From NCBI GenBank assembly GCA_022360095.1, contig JAKSDK010000138.1:248001-312000 (forward strand): a stretch of DNA of 64,000 bases, written 5' to 3'. Under the pieces are notes generated by a model. The model made no database searches and was not told the DNA's origin. It saw nothing but the letters and a program-made list of their open reading frames with translations. The position numbers and the translations under genes were made by a program. Of the stretch, positions 17,544-28,042 are shown in pieces (the stretch's first letter is position 1; each line of letters begins with the position of its first letter). The DNA comes from Phycisphaerales bacterium (GTDB lineage Bacteria; Planctomycetota; Phycisphaerae; UBA1845; UTPLA1).

Positions 17544-19874
17544 CTATCCACGAGAGCCAAACCACCAGGCCAACACGTGCTCGGACATCAAGACGCACAG
17601 AACCGCCAGCAAGAGCGGCCACCACAACTCCTGTTTCGCATTGGCCGCCTGTTCAGCCAATACGCTGAGATCCGCCAGATACTCGAACGGCATGTCACTC
17701 AACGATTGCTCCAATTCGAGTTTGGTCACGGCGTCCAGGTCAGATTCCGTCGGATCAGGATTCACGGCGGCATAACGGGTCATCGAGGTTCCGGCCGTCG
17801 CCGTCAACAAAAACTGATAAATCCCCGACTTGTCGGTGTCGTTGAATTTCAGGATCGGCATCTTCTCCATCGTCACGGCTTCCAACGTGATTTCGGGCTC
17901 GATCGGATAGTCCGGCGTTCTCAATTGAGACGTCGTCCTGAATACCGTCGCATCCAGGGGACAGATGATCGGCGCGTTGACCACGGCCTGCTCCGCCGTG
18001 TCCGAAGCCTTCGCCGCATATTGCACAAGCTCAAGCATCATCGGGAGGTAACTGAAATTTGACGCCCAATCATTCCATTCCTGATCCGCGCTGGTTGCGA
18101 CGAAGACGCTGAGCCCGCGGCCGAAACGACGTTGCACGATTGCGGGCGATTCGTCGGCATCGTTGAAACGAGCGATCACCCGTGCAGGAGCACGTGGCTT
18201 CTCACCGGCCCCATTGCTCGCCGCCGCCGGTTCAGGTTCCGGGGAAGGATTCTCGTCTTCATCCATGGACGGCACCGTTAACGGGACGTAGGCGAAGATT
18301 CTGACCTGCCTCAAAACGTCGGCAAGCCGATCGACGAAGGCCTGCATGACCGGATGGCCTGCATCCCATGTCTTAAACGTCATGGCGTCCACTCCCGGCG
18401 GCGATTGCTCCACCTCACCGAGTGCCATAGGAATGACGCCCTCTCCATCACGGTAGAGTTCTGCGTTGTAGTAGTCGATATCGATCTGGTCCCCCGCAAA
18501 GACGATTAGGCCTCCGCCGCCGCGCACAAACGCCTCTAAGTTCTGTTGTGCGGCCCTGCCGAGCCGGCCGACGTTTGCGAGGACGACGACGTGCTGACCG
18601 TCCAACTCAATGTCGTCCAGCTCTTGTTCGTCAATGACGGACAACTCGTTTCCACTGGCGGCCCGCCCCGCCGGGCGCAAGGCCGTCTTGAGCAAATAAG
18701 TCTCGTCGCGATAGGGATCGTTGCTCACCTCTCCGTCAACAATCAGAATCTTCACGGCGGGAACAACCTCGACGGCCATGGCACGAGCGTTGTCCAAACG
18801 CAACCCGTCCTCATTGATCGCCGCCCCCGCCAATTCGACTTGCAGATAATCCGAGCCGTCCTGAGGGAACGTGATTTCAACCGGTTCTCGAACCGTTTGG
18901 CCCGGATGAATCTTTGGGATGACGACGGGCGGCAACCGATGTTGTGCCACCGAGACGCTTAGTTCCACCTGATTCAGCGGCTTGTCTGAATGGTTGGAGA
19001 CTCCGACCTCAAATCGGGCCGGGACACCGGCCACAACCTGCGGCTGCCCCGGGACAAGACCCGTGATCGCCGTATTCTCGGCCGACGCATCCCCCATATT
19101 CACGAGCACGAGTTTGACCGATTCGCCTTCATCAGCCAACTTGGCCAACGATGACGCGACACTCGGAGGCTTCTCCGCCGCGGGGTCCGCGGGAAGGACC
19201 CAATCGTCCCGTTGAAAATCGCTGATCACGTAGACCGCGGAGTTGGCCTGGGTCGGCGAACGACGAATCAGGTCGGCGATCGCCCCAAGACCCTCCGCCA
19301 TTCGGGACACGGTTTCCGACGGCTGCAGCGTTTTCAACCGATCCTCAAGACGAATCAGATGCTCGACGGAAAGCCCGGGCAGCGTGATCACCGGTTCCGC
19401 CGGATTGCTCGTGACAAACAGGGTCAACGAATCGTCCGGCGTGTCCTCGGCGACCCATCGACTGATCTGGAGCACTGCTTTCTTGGCCTGCTCGAAGATC
19501 GGGCGACCGGCCGTGCCGGACCTGGACATCGCCTGATACTGCATGGAGTACGAATCGTCGAGCATGATCAGGCGTTCCGTCCTTGCGTTCGTTCCTAGGA
19601 TCGTGCCCAGGTGGCCGGGACGCACGAAAGGACGTGTCATCATGAGCGCGATCAGGAACACCGCAAGACATCGAAGGAACAACAACAAAAGCTGCTCCAA
19701 TCGGACGCGCCGACGGTTGCGGCGCTGGGCATCCAGAAGAAACTCCATTGCCGCCCAACGGACGCGCTGATAACGTCGCTTGGACAAAATGTGGATGAGG
19801 ATCGGGCTCGCCACGGCGCCGGCGCCGACCGCCATCGCAGGATTCAACATGAAACCTGACAGCCACTCAAACAT
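17544..19874 (-). CDS. BatA-type VWA membrane protein
   Basis: A 776-residue protein. The N-terminus has the aerotolerance (BatA) double-membrane-helix signature: MAVGAGAVASPILIHILSKRRYQRVRWAAMEFLL, with a second helix LLLLFLRCLAVFLIALMM. A VWA domain follows with MIDAS DDSYSMQ. The middle is Ig-like (YLQVELAGAAINEDGLRLDN). A GATase1-like region (HVVVLANVGRLGRAAQQNLEAFV, RGGGGLIVFAGDQ) leads to a C-terminal membrane helix. The gene abuts DUF58 with a TGATG overlap. BatA-like proteins act with MoxR and DUF58 proteins in envelope stress or metal-dependent complex assembly; the exact target here is unknown. Confidence 0.88.
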   Translation of the reverse strand: MFEWLSGFMLNPAMAVGAGAVASPILIHILSKRRYQRVRWAAMEFLLDAQRRNRRRVRLEQLLLLFLRCLAVFLIALMMTRPFVRPGHLGTILGTNARTERLIMLDDSYSMQYQAMSRSGTAGRPIFEQAKKAVLQISRWVAEDTPDDSLTLFVTSNPAEPVITLPGLSVEHLIRLEDRLKTLQPSETVSRMAEGLGAIADLIRRSPTQANSAVYVISDFQRDDWVLPADPAAEKPPSVASSLAKLADEGESVKLVLVNMGDASAENTAITGLVPGQPQVVAGVPARFEVGVSNHSDKPLNQVELSVSVAQHRLPPVVIPKIHPGQTVREPVEITFPQDGSDYLQVELAGAAINEDGLRLDNARAMAVEVVPAVKILIVDGEVSNDPYRDETYLLKTALRPAGRAASGNELSVIDEQELDDIELDGQHVVVLANVGRLGRAAQQNLEAFVRGGGGLIVFAGDQIDIDYYNAELYRDGEGVIPMALGEVEQSPPGVDAMTFKTWDAGHPVMQAFVDRLADVLRQVRIFAYVPLTVPSMDEDENPSPEPEPAAASNGAGEKPRAPARVIARFNDADESPAIVQRRFGRGLSVFVATSADQEWNDWASNFSYLPMMLELVQYAAKASDTAEQAVVNAPIICPLDATVFRTTSQLRTPDYPIEPEITLEAVTMEKMPILKFNDTDKSGIYQFLLTATAGTSMTRYAAVNPDPTESDLDAVTKLELEQSLSDMPFEYLADLSVLAEQAANAKQELWWPLLLAVLCVLMSEHVLAWWFGSRG

Positions 19875-20800
19875 CAGCTTCTACTCTTGATCATGTGCAT
19901 CCTTGCCGCCAGATAGCTTCGCAGTGCCACATCGAGCGGGTCCTTCGTTGACAAGCCCACGTAGTCAATCCGACTGTTCGTGCATGCATTGCGAAGTCTG
20001 CTGATGAATCCGTTCATCGCTTCGAGATAGCTGCTCCGCAATGACTGTGGATCGACCAATAATTGAAGGTCCGGTGCCTCGAGACCCTCGAAAAGCGTAT
20101 TGTCCTGAAACGGGAATTCCCGCTCGTCATGGTCCAGAACGTGCATGACCACAACTTCATGGTTCGCAAAACGAATGCGTTCCAATCCCGGAATCACGTC
20201 TTTGGGATCAGCAAGCAAATCGGAAACGACGACGACAAGACTGCGTCGGTGCAGTTTCCCCGCCAATTGTGTGAAGAGCGCCGTGGAATCGGTCGGCCTT
20301 TCCAGCCTGACCTGATCGATTTGGGCGATCATTGATTTCAAATGAGCCTGATTTGAGAGCGGCGGCAATTCCGATCGAACCCCCTCGTCGAACAGGATGA
20401 GTCCGATGGCATCCTGCTGGTTCGTAAGCAGGTAACCCAACGATGCCGCCAGCGTGGCCGCATATTCGAACTTGGTCATCCGACCTTCGGACAAATCCTG
20501 CTCGGGGTATCGCATGGAGCTCGAACAGTCCAGCAGGATATGCGTGCGAAGATTGGTTTCTTCCTCAAACTGCTTGATGTAGAAGCGGTCCGTTCTGCCG
20601 AACACTCGCCAGTCGAGGTGCCGGATATCGTCGCCTGCCACGTATTCCTTGTGCTGTGCGAACTCGACGGAAAATCCATGATAAGGACTTCGATGCATGC
20701 CGCTGACAAAACCTTCCACAACGTGTCGCGCACGGAGTTCCAGGTCGCCGATTCTGGCGAGCACTTCCGGGCGAAGATAGCTTTTTGCTTCAGTTGGCAT
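19874..20800 (-). CDS. DUF58 domain protein
   Basis: A 308-residue soluble protein. Hallmark DUF58 motifs are GMHRSPYHGFSVEFAQHKEYVAGDDIRHLDWRVFGRTD, the MIDAS-like LLDCSSSM, and YAATLAASLGYLLTNQQDA. DUF58 proteins are VWA relatives almost always encoded directly after MoxR ATPases, as here, three bases behind it. The likely role is an adaptor between the ATPase and the membrane VWA proteins. Confidence 0.93.
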   Translation of the reverse strand: MPTEAKSYLRPEVLARIGDLELRARHVVEGFVSGMHRSPYHGFSVEFAQHKEYVAGDDIRHLDWRVFGRTDRFYIKQFEEETNLRTHILLDCSSSMRYPEQDLSEGRMTKFEYAATLAASLGYLLTNQQDAIGLILFDEGVRSELPPLSNQAHLKSMIAQIDQVRLERPTDSTALFTQLAGKLHRRSLVVVVSDLLADPKDVIPGLERIRFANHEVVVMHVLDHDEREFPFQDNTLFEGLEAPDLQLLVDPQSLRSSYLEAMNGFISRLRNACTNSRIDYVGLSTKDPLDVALRSYLAARMHMIKSRS

Positions 20801-20803
20801 GAA

Positions 20804-21853
20804 TTACGTATTGATCGCCTTGTTCACACGATCGTCCTCCATGAGTCCACCGGAGTGCGGCTGAAAACGCTCCAACAAATCCGCGATCAAGCGATCGGTG
20901 GTGTAGCCTTCCGCCTGGGCCGCGAAGTTCGTCACCACGCGATGTCTCAACACAGGCGAAGCCAAGGCCCGTACGTCATCCGTCGCCACATATTTCTGGC
21001 CTCGCAGGACAGCGCGGGCCTTGGCGCCCAGGATGAGAAATTGAACCGCACGCGGACCCGCTCCCCAAGAGACTTTTTCACGGACAAAGTCGGGCGCCGT
21101 CGTTTCGCCGGGGCGTGTCGCCCGAACCAGATCCAGGGCGTACTTCACGATCGCAGGGGCCGCCGGTACGCGACGGACCAGCCTTTGAAGGCTCAATATT
21201 TCTTCAGCGCTGATCACGGTAGCCACCGAACGGTCATATTCGCCAGTCGTCTTGGTGGCGATCTCGTATTCGTCGTCATAATCGGGATAGCCGATGAGGA
21301 CCTTGAACATGAAGCGATCCTGCTGAGCCTCGGGCAACGGATAGGTCCCCTCCTGTTCGATGGGGTTCTGCGTCGCGAGAACGAAGAACGGCGCCTTGAG
21401 TTCGTGTCGGACGCCGCCGACCGTCACCTGTCGTTCCTGCATGGATTCCAGCATGGCCGCCTGGGTTTTCGGAGGTGTGCGATTGATCTCGTCGGCCAGA
21501 ATGATGTTGGCGAAAACGGGGCCCGGCAAGAACTTGAACTCTCGCTTGCCGGTCGTCTTGTCTTCGGCGATGACCTCCGTGCCGGTGATGTCGCTGGGCA
21601 TCAGATCCGGCGTGAACTGGATGCGGTTAAACGACAGCGACAGGCAACGCGCCAGACTGGAGATCATCAGGGTCTTGGCTAACCCGGGCACGCCCTCCAG
21701 AATACAATGTCCGCCGGAAAACATCGCGATCAGAAGTTGCTCGATGACGTCGTCCTGGCCGACGATGATCTTGTGCAGTTCCTCACGAAGACGTCGGTAA
21801 GCATCCTGAAGCTTTTGCGCGTCGGCCAGATCGTTCTCATAAGTATCCGTCAT
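20804..21853 (-). CDS. MoxR family AAA+ ATPase
   Basis: A 349-residue ATPase. Walker A is GVPGLAKT (residues 54-61), Walker B ILADE (118-122), and the sensor region is [25 protein letters not shown], all typical of MoxR. The C-terminal lid carries [15 protein letters not shown]. MoxR proteins act as chaperone-like ATPases with VWA partners, for example in cofactor or metal insertion. It is the first of five genes (moxR, DUF58, BatA-like, VWA, DUF4175-like) in tight order, 66 bases behind the terpene-cyclase-fold gene. Confidence 0.95.
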   Translation of the reverse strand: MTDTYENDLADAQKLQDAYRRLREELHKIIVGQDDVIEQLLIAMFSGGHCILEGVPGLAKTLMISSLARCLSLSFNRIQFTPDLMPSDITGTEVIAEDKTTGKREFKFLPGPVFANIILADEINRTPPKTQAAMLESMQERQVTVGGVRHELKAPFFVLATQNPIEQEGTYPLPEAQQDRFMFKVLIGYPDYDDEYEIATKTTGEYDRSVATVISAEEILSLQRLVRRVPAAPAIVKYALDLVRATRPGETTAPDFVREKVSWGAGPRAVQFLILGAKARAVLRGQKYVATDDVRALASPVLRHRVVTNFAAQAEGYTTDRLIADLLERFQPHSGGLMEDDRVNKAINT

Positions 21854-21919
21854 CGTCTTGATCCTCGTGGTAAGCGTCTTGGTGCCCCCCGGACACAGAC
21901 TCGCCCTGTATTCTTGAAA

Positions 21920-23002
21920 CTATCTTTGCATAATCGGCAGGTTGCTGTACGGCAATTGGAGAATGATCAGGGCAATCGAGGTGCCATAGACTTGCCCCAC
22001 GGAATCGCCGTTCCACGAACCGTCCGCATTTTGGGTGGAGAGCAAATAGTCCCGCATTTTCGGATAATACAACTTCCACTCTTTCTCGCCGGCCAAATAC
22101 ATCACCTGAGCAAGATACAAATGGGCATAGAAGAAATGGCCCCACACGCCCTGGCGTGAGCGTCCGAAACCGATGTTCGTTTTGCAATACCGAAGCGCCT
22201 TCAAAGCCATCGGGTTGTCGTACTGACCGGCGTTGAACCAGCAGGCCACGGCGGCGGCGGTGATGGGCGGACGCGAGCCCGACATACCGACCCGATAAGC
22301 GATGCCGCCGTCCGGCTGCACCGATTTTTCCAGGTATTTCATGGCCCGGTTGATGGTCTTCTTCGGTACGCCCACCCCCGCGTTCCGAGCGGCCCTCAAC
22401 GCCTGAACCTGGGTCACCGTGACCGAGCCTTCATCGCCATTCATATCAGGGGTATACAACCAGCCCCCAAGCCTGCTTTGACTCCGGCTCGTCAGGTCCA
22501 CCCCCTTTTGCAACACCCAGCGGATTTTGGCCAATCGCTCGGGATCTTCCTCGGTGCCCATCACCTCGGCCAGAAACAACATTCCGAAACCGTGGCTGTA
22601 CATCGAACGCGTGGTCTCCGGCCCTTCCCGACAGATCAAACCGTTTCTCTGAGAGGACCGCAGGACATACCCGAGCGCTTTTCGAAGAACCGGTGAATGC
22701 TTGCCCTCCGTCGGCGTGCTGCCGGAAGAGGCCAATGCCAAACCCGCGAGTGAAGTCATCGTCACCGGATACTCGCCGTAGTTGCCCTGGTCGTGAAATG
22801 CGCCGTCCGAACTCTGGCGTGAAGCCAGGTATTCGAGCCCTTTCTTGATCGCAGCCTCCGTCTCCTCGTTGACCATCGACGGGCGTTCGCGCGGCAGCTC
22901 AGACCGGGCCGCCGATGTCGGAAAAATTGCCGCCGCCGCGATCGCAATACACGCGGCTCGATAGAGGCGGGCCAATCGTCTTTTTTCAGATGGCAGCGAC
23001 AT
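21920..23002 (-). CDS. Exported protein with prenyltransferase/squalene-cyclase-like repeats
   Basis: A 360-residue protein with a signal peptide (AACIAIAAAAIFPTSAARS). It has several alpha/alpha-toroid repeats of the squalene-cyclase type: AIKKGLEYLASRQSSDGAF, VTVTQVQALRAARNAGVGV, AMKYLEKSVQPDGGIAYRV and YLLSTQNADGSWNG. The QxxDGxW/F pattern is clear. The acidic DxDD motif of true cyclases is not seen, so cyclase activity is doubtful. Planctomycetes often encode such secreted toroids next to MoxR loci. It lies 23 bases behind the propeller gene and 66 bases before moxR. Confidence 0.82.
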   Translation of the reverse strand: MSLPSEKRRLARLYRAACIAIAAAAIFPTSAARSELPRERPSMVNEETEAAIKKGLEYLASRQSSDGAFHDQGNYGEYPVTMTSLAGLALASSGSTPTEGKHSPVLRKALGYVLRSSQRNGLICREGPETTRSMYSHGFGMLFLAEVMGTEEDPERLAKIRWVLQKGVDLTSRSQSRLGGWLYTPDMNGDEGSVTVTQVQALRAARNAGVGVPKKTINRAMKYLEKSVQPDGGIAYRVGMSGSRPPITAAAVACWFNAGQYDNPMALKALRYCKTNIGFGRSRQGVWGHFFYAHLYLAQVMYLAGEKEWKLYYPKMRDYLLSTQNADGSWNGDSVGQVYGTSIALIILQLPYSNLPIMQR

Positions 23003-23025
23003 GAATAACTCGTGTCTCCCGTATG

Positions 23026-26000
23026 TTACCGCTCCACTTCACGCGCATCGGCCAAAACGAAATAGCCCTCGGGTGCAATCGCGATGATTCTGTCGTCCAA
23101 AACGATCACATCCGTAATCCGCTTTGTACGGTGCCGATCCCTTGGAACACGGTCGTCATCAAACTCATAGGGCCGTGGAGCCATGCGCTTTCCCGTGCCT
23201 TTATTCACGACGATAAGCCGCGGCGGCACTTTTGTATCCAGCGGCGGTATCATGTCACCGAAAATCTGCTGCACATCGTCACCGGATACTTCATTCTGAA
23301 TCACTGCAACATAATCCGGCGATGCACGCAACATCTGTCGACTGACGGTCGCCGATCGCCCCAACTCTCTAAACCAGGAACGCTCGCCTTCGTTGAACGG
23401 GTACGAATTCAGGATATACTCCGCAGGAAAATCATTTGTTCTCGAAAACAGTATCAACCTTCCTCCGGCCGATCGACCTGACGTCGTCGGGAAATCGACG
23501 ACGGCATCCAACGGCGGCAGATCGAGGCCCTCGGGCTTGAGGTCCTGGATGATCTCACCCGTTTCAATTCGCACGACCGCGAACTGATCCAAGCCATAGC
23601 AAACACCGAGATGTCGATGATCCAATTCGTAAAGTCCCGCAACCAGTCCGTCCAGTTCCAACGGCGGCCAAATCGACCTGCCCGACTTGACGTCCCTGGC
23701 GACGACACGTTTTTGATGGCTCCGACAAATCACGCGACCGACAATCGCCATATGCGAATTCGGCGCCTCATCCGGTTCCACATCCTCAGCAGGAGCGCTC
23801 TGCTTTGATTCTCCCGCAGCCAGCCAATACTCGCGGCGAATCCTCCCGCTCGCCGGGTCGAGAACAAATGCCTTCGTGGCCTGATGATCGACGGCCAGCA
23901 ACCGACCGTCCACCGCGCGAAGGCTCCGCAGCTGATGAGAGGGCCAGCTTCTGCGCCAGATCGGCCGTGCATCCCCTCTGGCCGGAATGGCGACAAGCGT
24001 GCTGCTGTCGGCAGCCACAATGATGATCCCGTTCACATTCAGCACGGCCGGTTCAGGCAGCATATTCAGATCACGTTCGATTTCGAGCTGCGGCCACATT
24101 GAACGTCCTGAAGTCAGACCGACGGCGCTGACGCGGGCCGGTGTTTGGAAGACGGCCAGGCGACCGGCCAAGGCTGCAGGCCTTGCCTCGTTCTGTACGG
24201 CACGCAAGCGAATTCCAGACGCTTCGTCGAGGCCGCTGAGCCAGTAGTGCCACTTATCCTCCGTCGAGTGGACCCGCAACCCACGAATCTGTCCGAAGAC
24301 GCCCAGAGGAAGGATTTCGGCATAAATGTCGTGCCTGCGCGTCGAATCCCAAAATGACACGCCGTCCAAGGACAAGCGGTCCGCGACCAGGTCGTCATAC
24401 AACAGACCAAGCCGTGACGTTTCGCGCACGATTCGAGGCATCGGTGCAGCGTGAAAGACCCCCTCCGGCAGCTTCTCCTTAACCGTCTCGACAAAAACCT
24501 TGACTTGCACCGGCGGCTCGAGACCACATGCGACAACCACCTCGTCAGACAAGATGGCCTCCGAATATCGGGTCTCCATCCGCTTCAACACTTCAGCAGT
24601 TTCCGCCGAAGCCGCGGGCAGTCCCTCACCGGGGAAACGGTAAGCCACGACAAGTCGAAGCAGCGCCTCCAATTCAAGTTCACTTTCCGGCGCACGCCTC
24701 ATCACGCGCGATAGAAAAAAAATAGCGGTCTCGTGCTCGCCGTCCGCCAAAGCCTCACGTCCCAGCGCGAGATCCAATCGCGCTCCCAGCTCAAAAGCTT
24801 CGAGACCGTCTGCCAGACGCACCAACGCGCCGCGTTCTCTGTCGGCCGACAGTTCCTCAGCCGTCCGGTTCAAGAATTGCAAAGCCTGGCCGCGAGCAGC
24901 TTCGTCCATCTCCTGCCAACAGCCCTGCAGGCGCTCTCGGATCAAGACGTCCGCCCGCATCTTTAAACTCGAGCTCACGCGGACGCTTTGATGACCGGCC
25001 TCTTTCAAGAGCGACAACGACCGCTCAAAAGCGCTTAGGAGTTCCCCTTTTTCGGTAAGCCATTCGATCAGCCCAAGCCCTGCCCTGATCTGATCACCAG
25101 GACGGTGGGCGATGGCGACCGCTTGTTCGAGCAGCTCCTGCCTCCTCTTCGTGGTTGACTCCGCCGCCAGGTTCAACATGGCATCGACGAGCTGATGAGT
25201 GATTCGTAAACGAAGCTCTTCTTCCGCCACCGTGTCATTCGCGGGTCCGTTTGTCGGAGGAATAGGATTCGCAAGAAATCCCTCAGCCTGGTGAAGCAAT
25301 GCGATGGCGCCGGACCAGTCTTTTGAGAGCATGGCCAGCCAGACCAACCGCAACACGGCTTCGACGTCCGTTGGGTTCTGCTCCAGCCGAGCCAAGGCCA
25401 ACGCCCGTGTTTGGTCCGGGTCCGGGAACTTGGAGATTTGTTCCGCGCCCACGCTGTACAAAGAGCCATCTAAGACAAACAGGTTTCCAAGCGGCTTGCT
25501 TGAAGACAACCGCTTGCCGACGGGCTCGCCCGTTTCCAGATCCAGGCGAATCAACCCCTTGGCCGTCGGCACGAGCACGTGGTTGCCGCTGATGGCCGGT
25601 CTTCCGGTGGGATGCAGCATCTCCGACTTCCACAACGAATGCCCCGTCGCTAAGTCAACCGTCTCGATTCGAGCACCCGTCAACACGATGCGCCGTTCAT
25701 CCGCCCCCACGATGTAACGATGGTTTCGTCGAGGAAAGGACCATTTCCGTTTTCCGCTTTGTTGATCGAACGCCCACAACCGGTCACTGTCCTGCGGGGC
25801 CAGCAGTACCAACCCTCCGATGACGATCGGAGGCGAACTCAACCATTCATCCGGCTGAGGAATTGACAATCGTCCGCCCCATCGGAATTTCTGCCCGCGC
25901 GTGTTGAGATGTCTGATCGTGTCCGTCCGTTCATACTTCGTGAGCCAGCGCAGGGAGCAATCATATTCATTCAGAGCAAACAATCGCCCGGCACCTGTTG

Positions 26001-27648
26001 GGACGTAGACTGTTCCATCAAAGACGGTCGGCTGCAGCGTCCCGTTCATGGGAAACATGCCGGTCCGACCGGAACCCAACAAGACCCGCCTTACGAGAGT
26101 TCCGTCCGCTTTCAAAACGGCCAGCACCAGATCATGGCGCTGCAGATAAGGCACGATCAAATTGGCGCCGGCCACGATCGGCGTTCCGTAGAAATGCGCA
26201 TATCTCAGCGGATCTTCCGGTGCAGCCCCCCGTCCCTTGGTCCAAGCGAGTCGTCCCGTATCCGCTTCGTATGCACGCAAAGTATTGGGCTCAGAAAGAT
26301 CCTCGTCCGTGAGATGAGCATTGGCGGGCATCACGCCGTCGAGGGTCGGGCGCTGTTCGTTCGGCGTCCCGTCCTGCTCGATCACAAACACCAATCCCAG
26401 CGCAGTGGAGACTTCGCCACGATGTTCCCAAAACAAGGTCCGCGTCAAGAATTCATCCAGACGGTTTCCGGTGTCATCCCTTTCAATCGTGAACGTTTGT
26501 CCCTGCCGCTGAATAATGCGTGCACCTTGACGCAGAACCAGCCTCCGATGCTGGTCGATCTTCGGATCGCGACGCACAAACTTGGGAAAGGCCTGCCACA
26601 AGAAGTCGAATGTGGCCAGATCCAGCGCCGCCAAACCGGCAGGACATGTCACAAACAAGCGTTGGCCGTCTGAGACCGCCTGCCAAATAGGCGGCCGGGA
26701 TTGGCGTTTCATGATCTTCTGAAGGTCGCGAAGCTGGCGGAAATCCAGACTTTTCGTCCCAGGTAGCGGTGTGGACCACCCATCGTCCTGTGTCATCACC
26801 GGATCGACCTGCGGCATCCGCCCCGTCGCCGCACCCGGTCCCAAACGAAACGGCCACTTCGTCCAGACGAAGTCGCCATGGCTGGGGCCCGGACTCAGCT
26901 TCACATCTTCGAAAAACCGCTGGATCAACTCAATCCGACGCGGCCAGTCAGCAGGTAACGATGCCCCGGACGCCTTGCCGTAGCGACGCATTTCCTCCAA
27001 CACTTTCGCCGCGCGAGTTCGTTGGTTTGCGAGGGCATAAGCGATAGCGCGCTTTTGGAGAATCTCCCAGGCCGACTGGCGGCCATGTGGCAGATTAGAA
27101 AGTTGCTGTAAGAGCATGATCGTTTCGGTCGCCTGACGACGATCAATCAACCAACTCGTTAACAAGTTGATCGCTTCCGGACCCGGTGTTGTCAGAGGGT
27201 AATTGCGAGCGATCTCTCGCAGCGCGTCCAAGTCATGGTCGCGCTTCGCCCGTTCGAGCAGGCGCTGGGCTTCGGGGTCGTAGAGCACACGATAAGCCGC
27301 CATCCCCTCCGGCGGCCATGCCGCGATCTGGGCCTGGGCGAGATGAATCGCTGAGAGGTAACGCCCATCGTCGTCGGCGACCGTCGAACTGCCGTGATCT
27401 TTGATCAAACGTTCGAGCGTGTCGGCTGCGAGTCTCCAGTCCGCCCGATCCGCCGCCTCTCTCGCGCGCTTCAGCCAGGTTTCGGCGTCACGGTCGTTCA
27501 CGGGCCTCAGGCCCTCATGCTCGGTTTCGTCGAAGGCGTCCGAACTCACACGAGATCGTTGATTAAGCGCGGCGGCAGGCGAAATCAGCAGAAGAAGGAA
27601 AACACAGACCGTGAATCGGTGAGTGATTCTCCTCTTGGAAGCTCGCAT
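23026..27648 (-). CDS. Large exported PQQ-type beta-propeller/TPR protein
   Basis: About 1540 residues, starting at ATG 27648 with a ribosome binding site (GGGGAAA) and a signal peptide (FTVCVFLLLLISPAAA). The N-terminal 300 residues are helical TPR-like repeats. Then comes a PQQ-like propeller with blades such as RLFALNEYDCSLRWLTKYE, LWAFDQQSGKRKWSF and IETVDLATGHSLWKSEM. A second TPR-like helical segment lies near residues 830-1090, followed by another set of propeller blades (for example AFVLDPASGRIRREYWL). No PQQ-enzyme catalytic residues are recognised. It is the first gene of the MoxR cluster. A frame open to 27804 precedes the signal peptide and is ignored. Confidence 0.85.
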   Translation of the reverse strand: MRASKRRITHRFTVCVFLLLLISPAAALNQRSRVSSDAFDETEHEGLRPVNDRDAETWLKRAREAADRADWRLAADTLERLIKDHGSSTVADDDGRYLSAIHLAQAQIAAWPPEGMAAYRVLYDPEAQRLLERAKRDHDLDALREIARNYPLTTPGPEAINLLTSWLIDRRQATETIMLLQQLSNLPHGRQSAWEILQKRAIAYALANQRTRAAKVLEEMRRYGKASGASLPADWPRRIELIQRFFEDVKLSPGPSHGDFVWTKWPFRLGPGAATGRMPQVDPVMTQDDGWSTPLPGTKSLDFRQLRDLQKIMKRQSRPPIWQAVSDGQRLFVTCPAGLAALDLATFDFLWQAFPKFVRRDPKIDQHRRLVLRQGARIIQRQGQTFTIERDDTGNRLDEFLTRTLFWEHRGEVSTALGLVFVIEQDGTPNEQRPTLDGVMPANAHLTDEDLSEPNTLRAYEADTGRLAWTKGRGAAPEDPLRYAHFYGTPIVAGANLIVPYLQRHDLVLAVLKADGTLVRRVLLGSGRTGMFPMNGTLQPTVFDGTVYVPTGAGRLFALNEYDCSLRWLTKYERTDTIRHLNTRGQKFRWGGRLSIPQPDEWLSSPPIVIGGLVLLAPQDSDRLWAFDQQSGKRKWSFPRRNHRYIVGADERRIVLTGARIETVDLATGHSLWKSEMLHPTGRPAISGNHVLVPTAKGLIRLDLETGEPVGKRLSSSKPLGNLFVLDGSLYSVGAEQISKFPDPDQTRALALARLEQNPTDVEAVLRLVWLAMLSKDWSGAIALLHQAEGFLANPIPPTNGPANDTVAEEELRLRITHQLVDAMLNLAAESTTKRRQELLEQAVAIAHRPGDQIRAGLGLIEWLTEKGELLSAFERSLSLLKEAGHQSVRVSSSLKMRADVLIRERLQGCWQEMDEAARGQALQFLNRTAEELSADRERGALVRLADGLEAFELGARLDLALGREALADGEHETAIFFLSRVMRRAPESELELEALLRLVVAYRFPGEGLPAASAETAEVLKRMETRYSEAILSDEVVVACGLEPPVQVKVFVETVKEKLPEGVFHAAPMPRIVRETSRLGLLYDDLVADRLSLDGVSFWDSTRRHDIYAEILPLGVFGQIRGLRVHSTEDKWHYWLSGLDEASGIRLRAVQNEARPAALAGRLAVFQTPARVSAVGLTSGRSMWPQLEIERDLNMLPEPAVLNVNGIIIVAADSSTLVAIPARGDARPIWRRSWPSHQLRSLRAVDGRLLAVDHQATKAFVLDPASGRIRREYWLAAGESKQSAPAEDVEPDEAPNSHMAIVGRVICRSHQKRVVARDVKSGRSIWPPLELDGLVAGLYELDHRHLGVCYGLDQFAVVRIETGEIIQDLKPEGLDLPPLDAVVDFPTTSGRSAGGRLILFSRTNDFPAEYILNSYPFNEGERSWFRELGRSATVSRQMLRASPDYVAVIQNEVSGDDVQQIFGDMIPPLDTKVPPRLIVVNKGTGKRMAPRPYEFDDDRVPRDRHRTKRITDVIVLDDRIIAIAPEGYFVLADAREVER

Positions 27649-28042
27649 GGAATTTCCCCGGCGGGACAAATCGAAACTCCCTGACGCAGCAAACACGTCC
27701 GATCGCGTGGCTGAACGAGTGCTTCGGAAACGAACGAACCCCTGTCCTTCCGCTGGCCTATACGACTTTAGTCTCCCACAGGTCCTCTGCGAATTGCTGG
27801 ACACGTCGCTCTCGCCATTCAGTTCGACATCCTAGTCCAACGGGCATCCGGACTTCAAATTCACAACCCTTGGTCTGAGCATGAATTAGATAAATCCAGC
27901 TCGACTCTATTCATTAACGGCCGTCTCCTTCCCCTTTTACGAAGAATTTACCCGCAATCTGGCAATCCGCCGCAAAACATGTTGAAATCGCCCGTCCGTC
28001 TCAGGGCATGAATCTTTTGTCTTCAGGAAGGCTGAACAAACA
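27649..28042. other. Divergent intergenic region
   Basis: This 394-base gap separates the first gene of the long minus-strand cluster from the plus-strand CobS-like/comEC pair, so it must carry promoters in both directions. It is more AT-rich between 27880 and 27960. I see no convincing -35/-10 pair, RNA gene or repeat in it. A purine-rich AGGAAGG lies about 11 bases before the plus-strand ATG at 28043. Confidence 0.5.
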
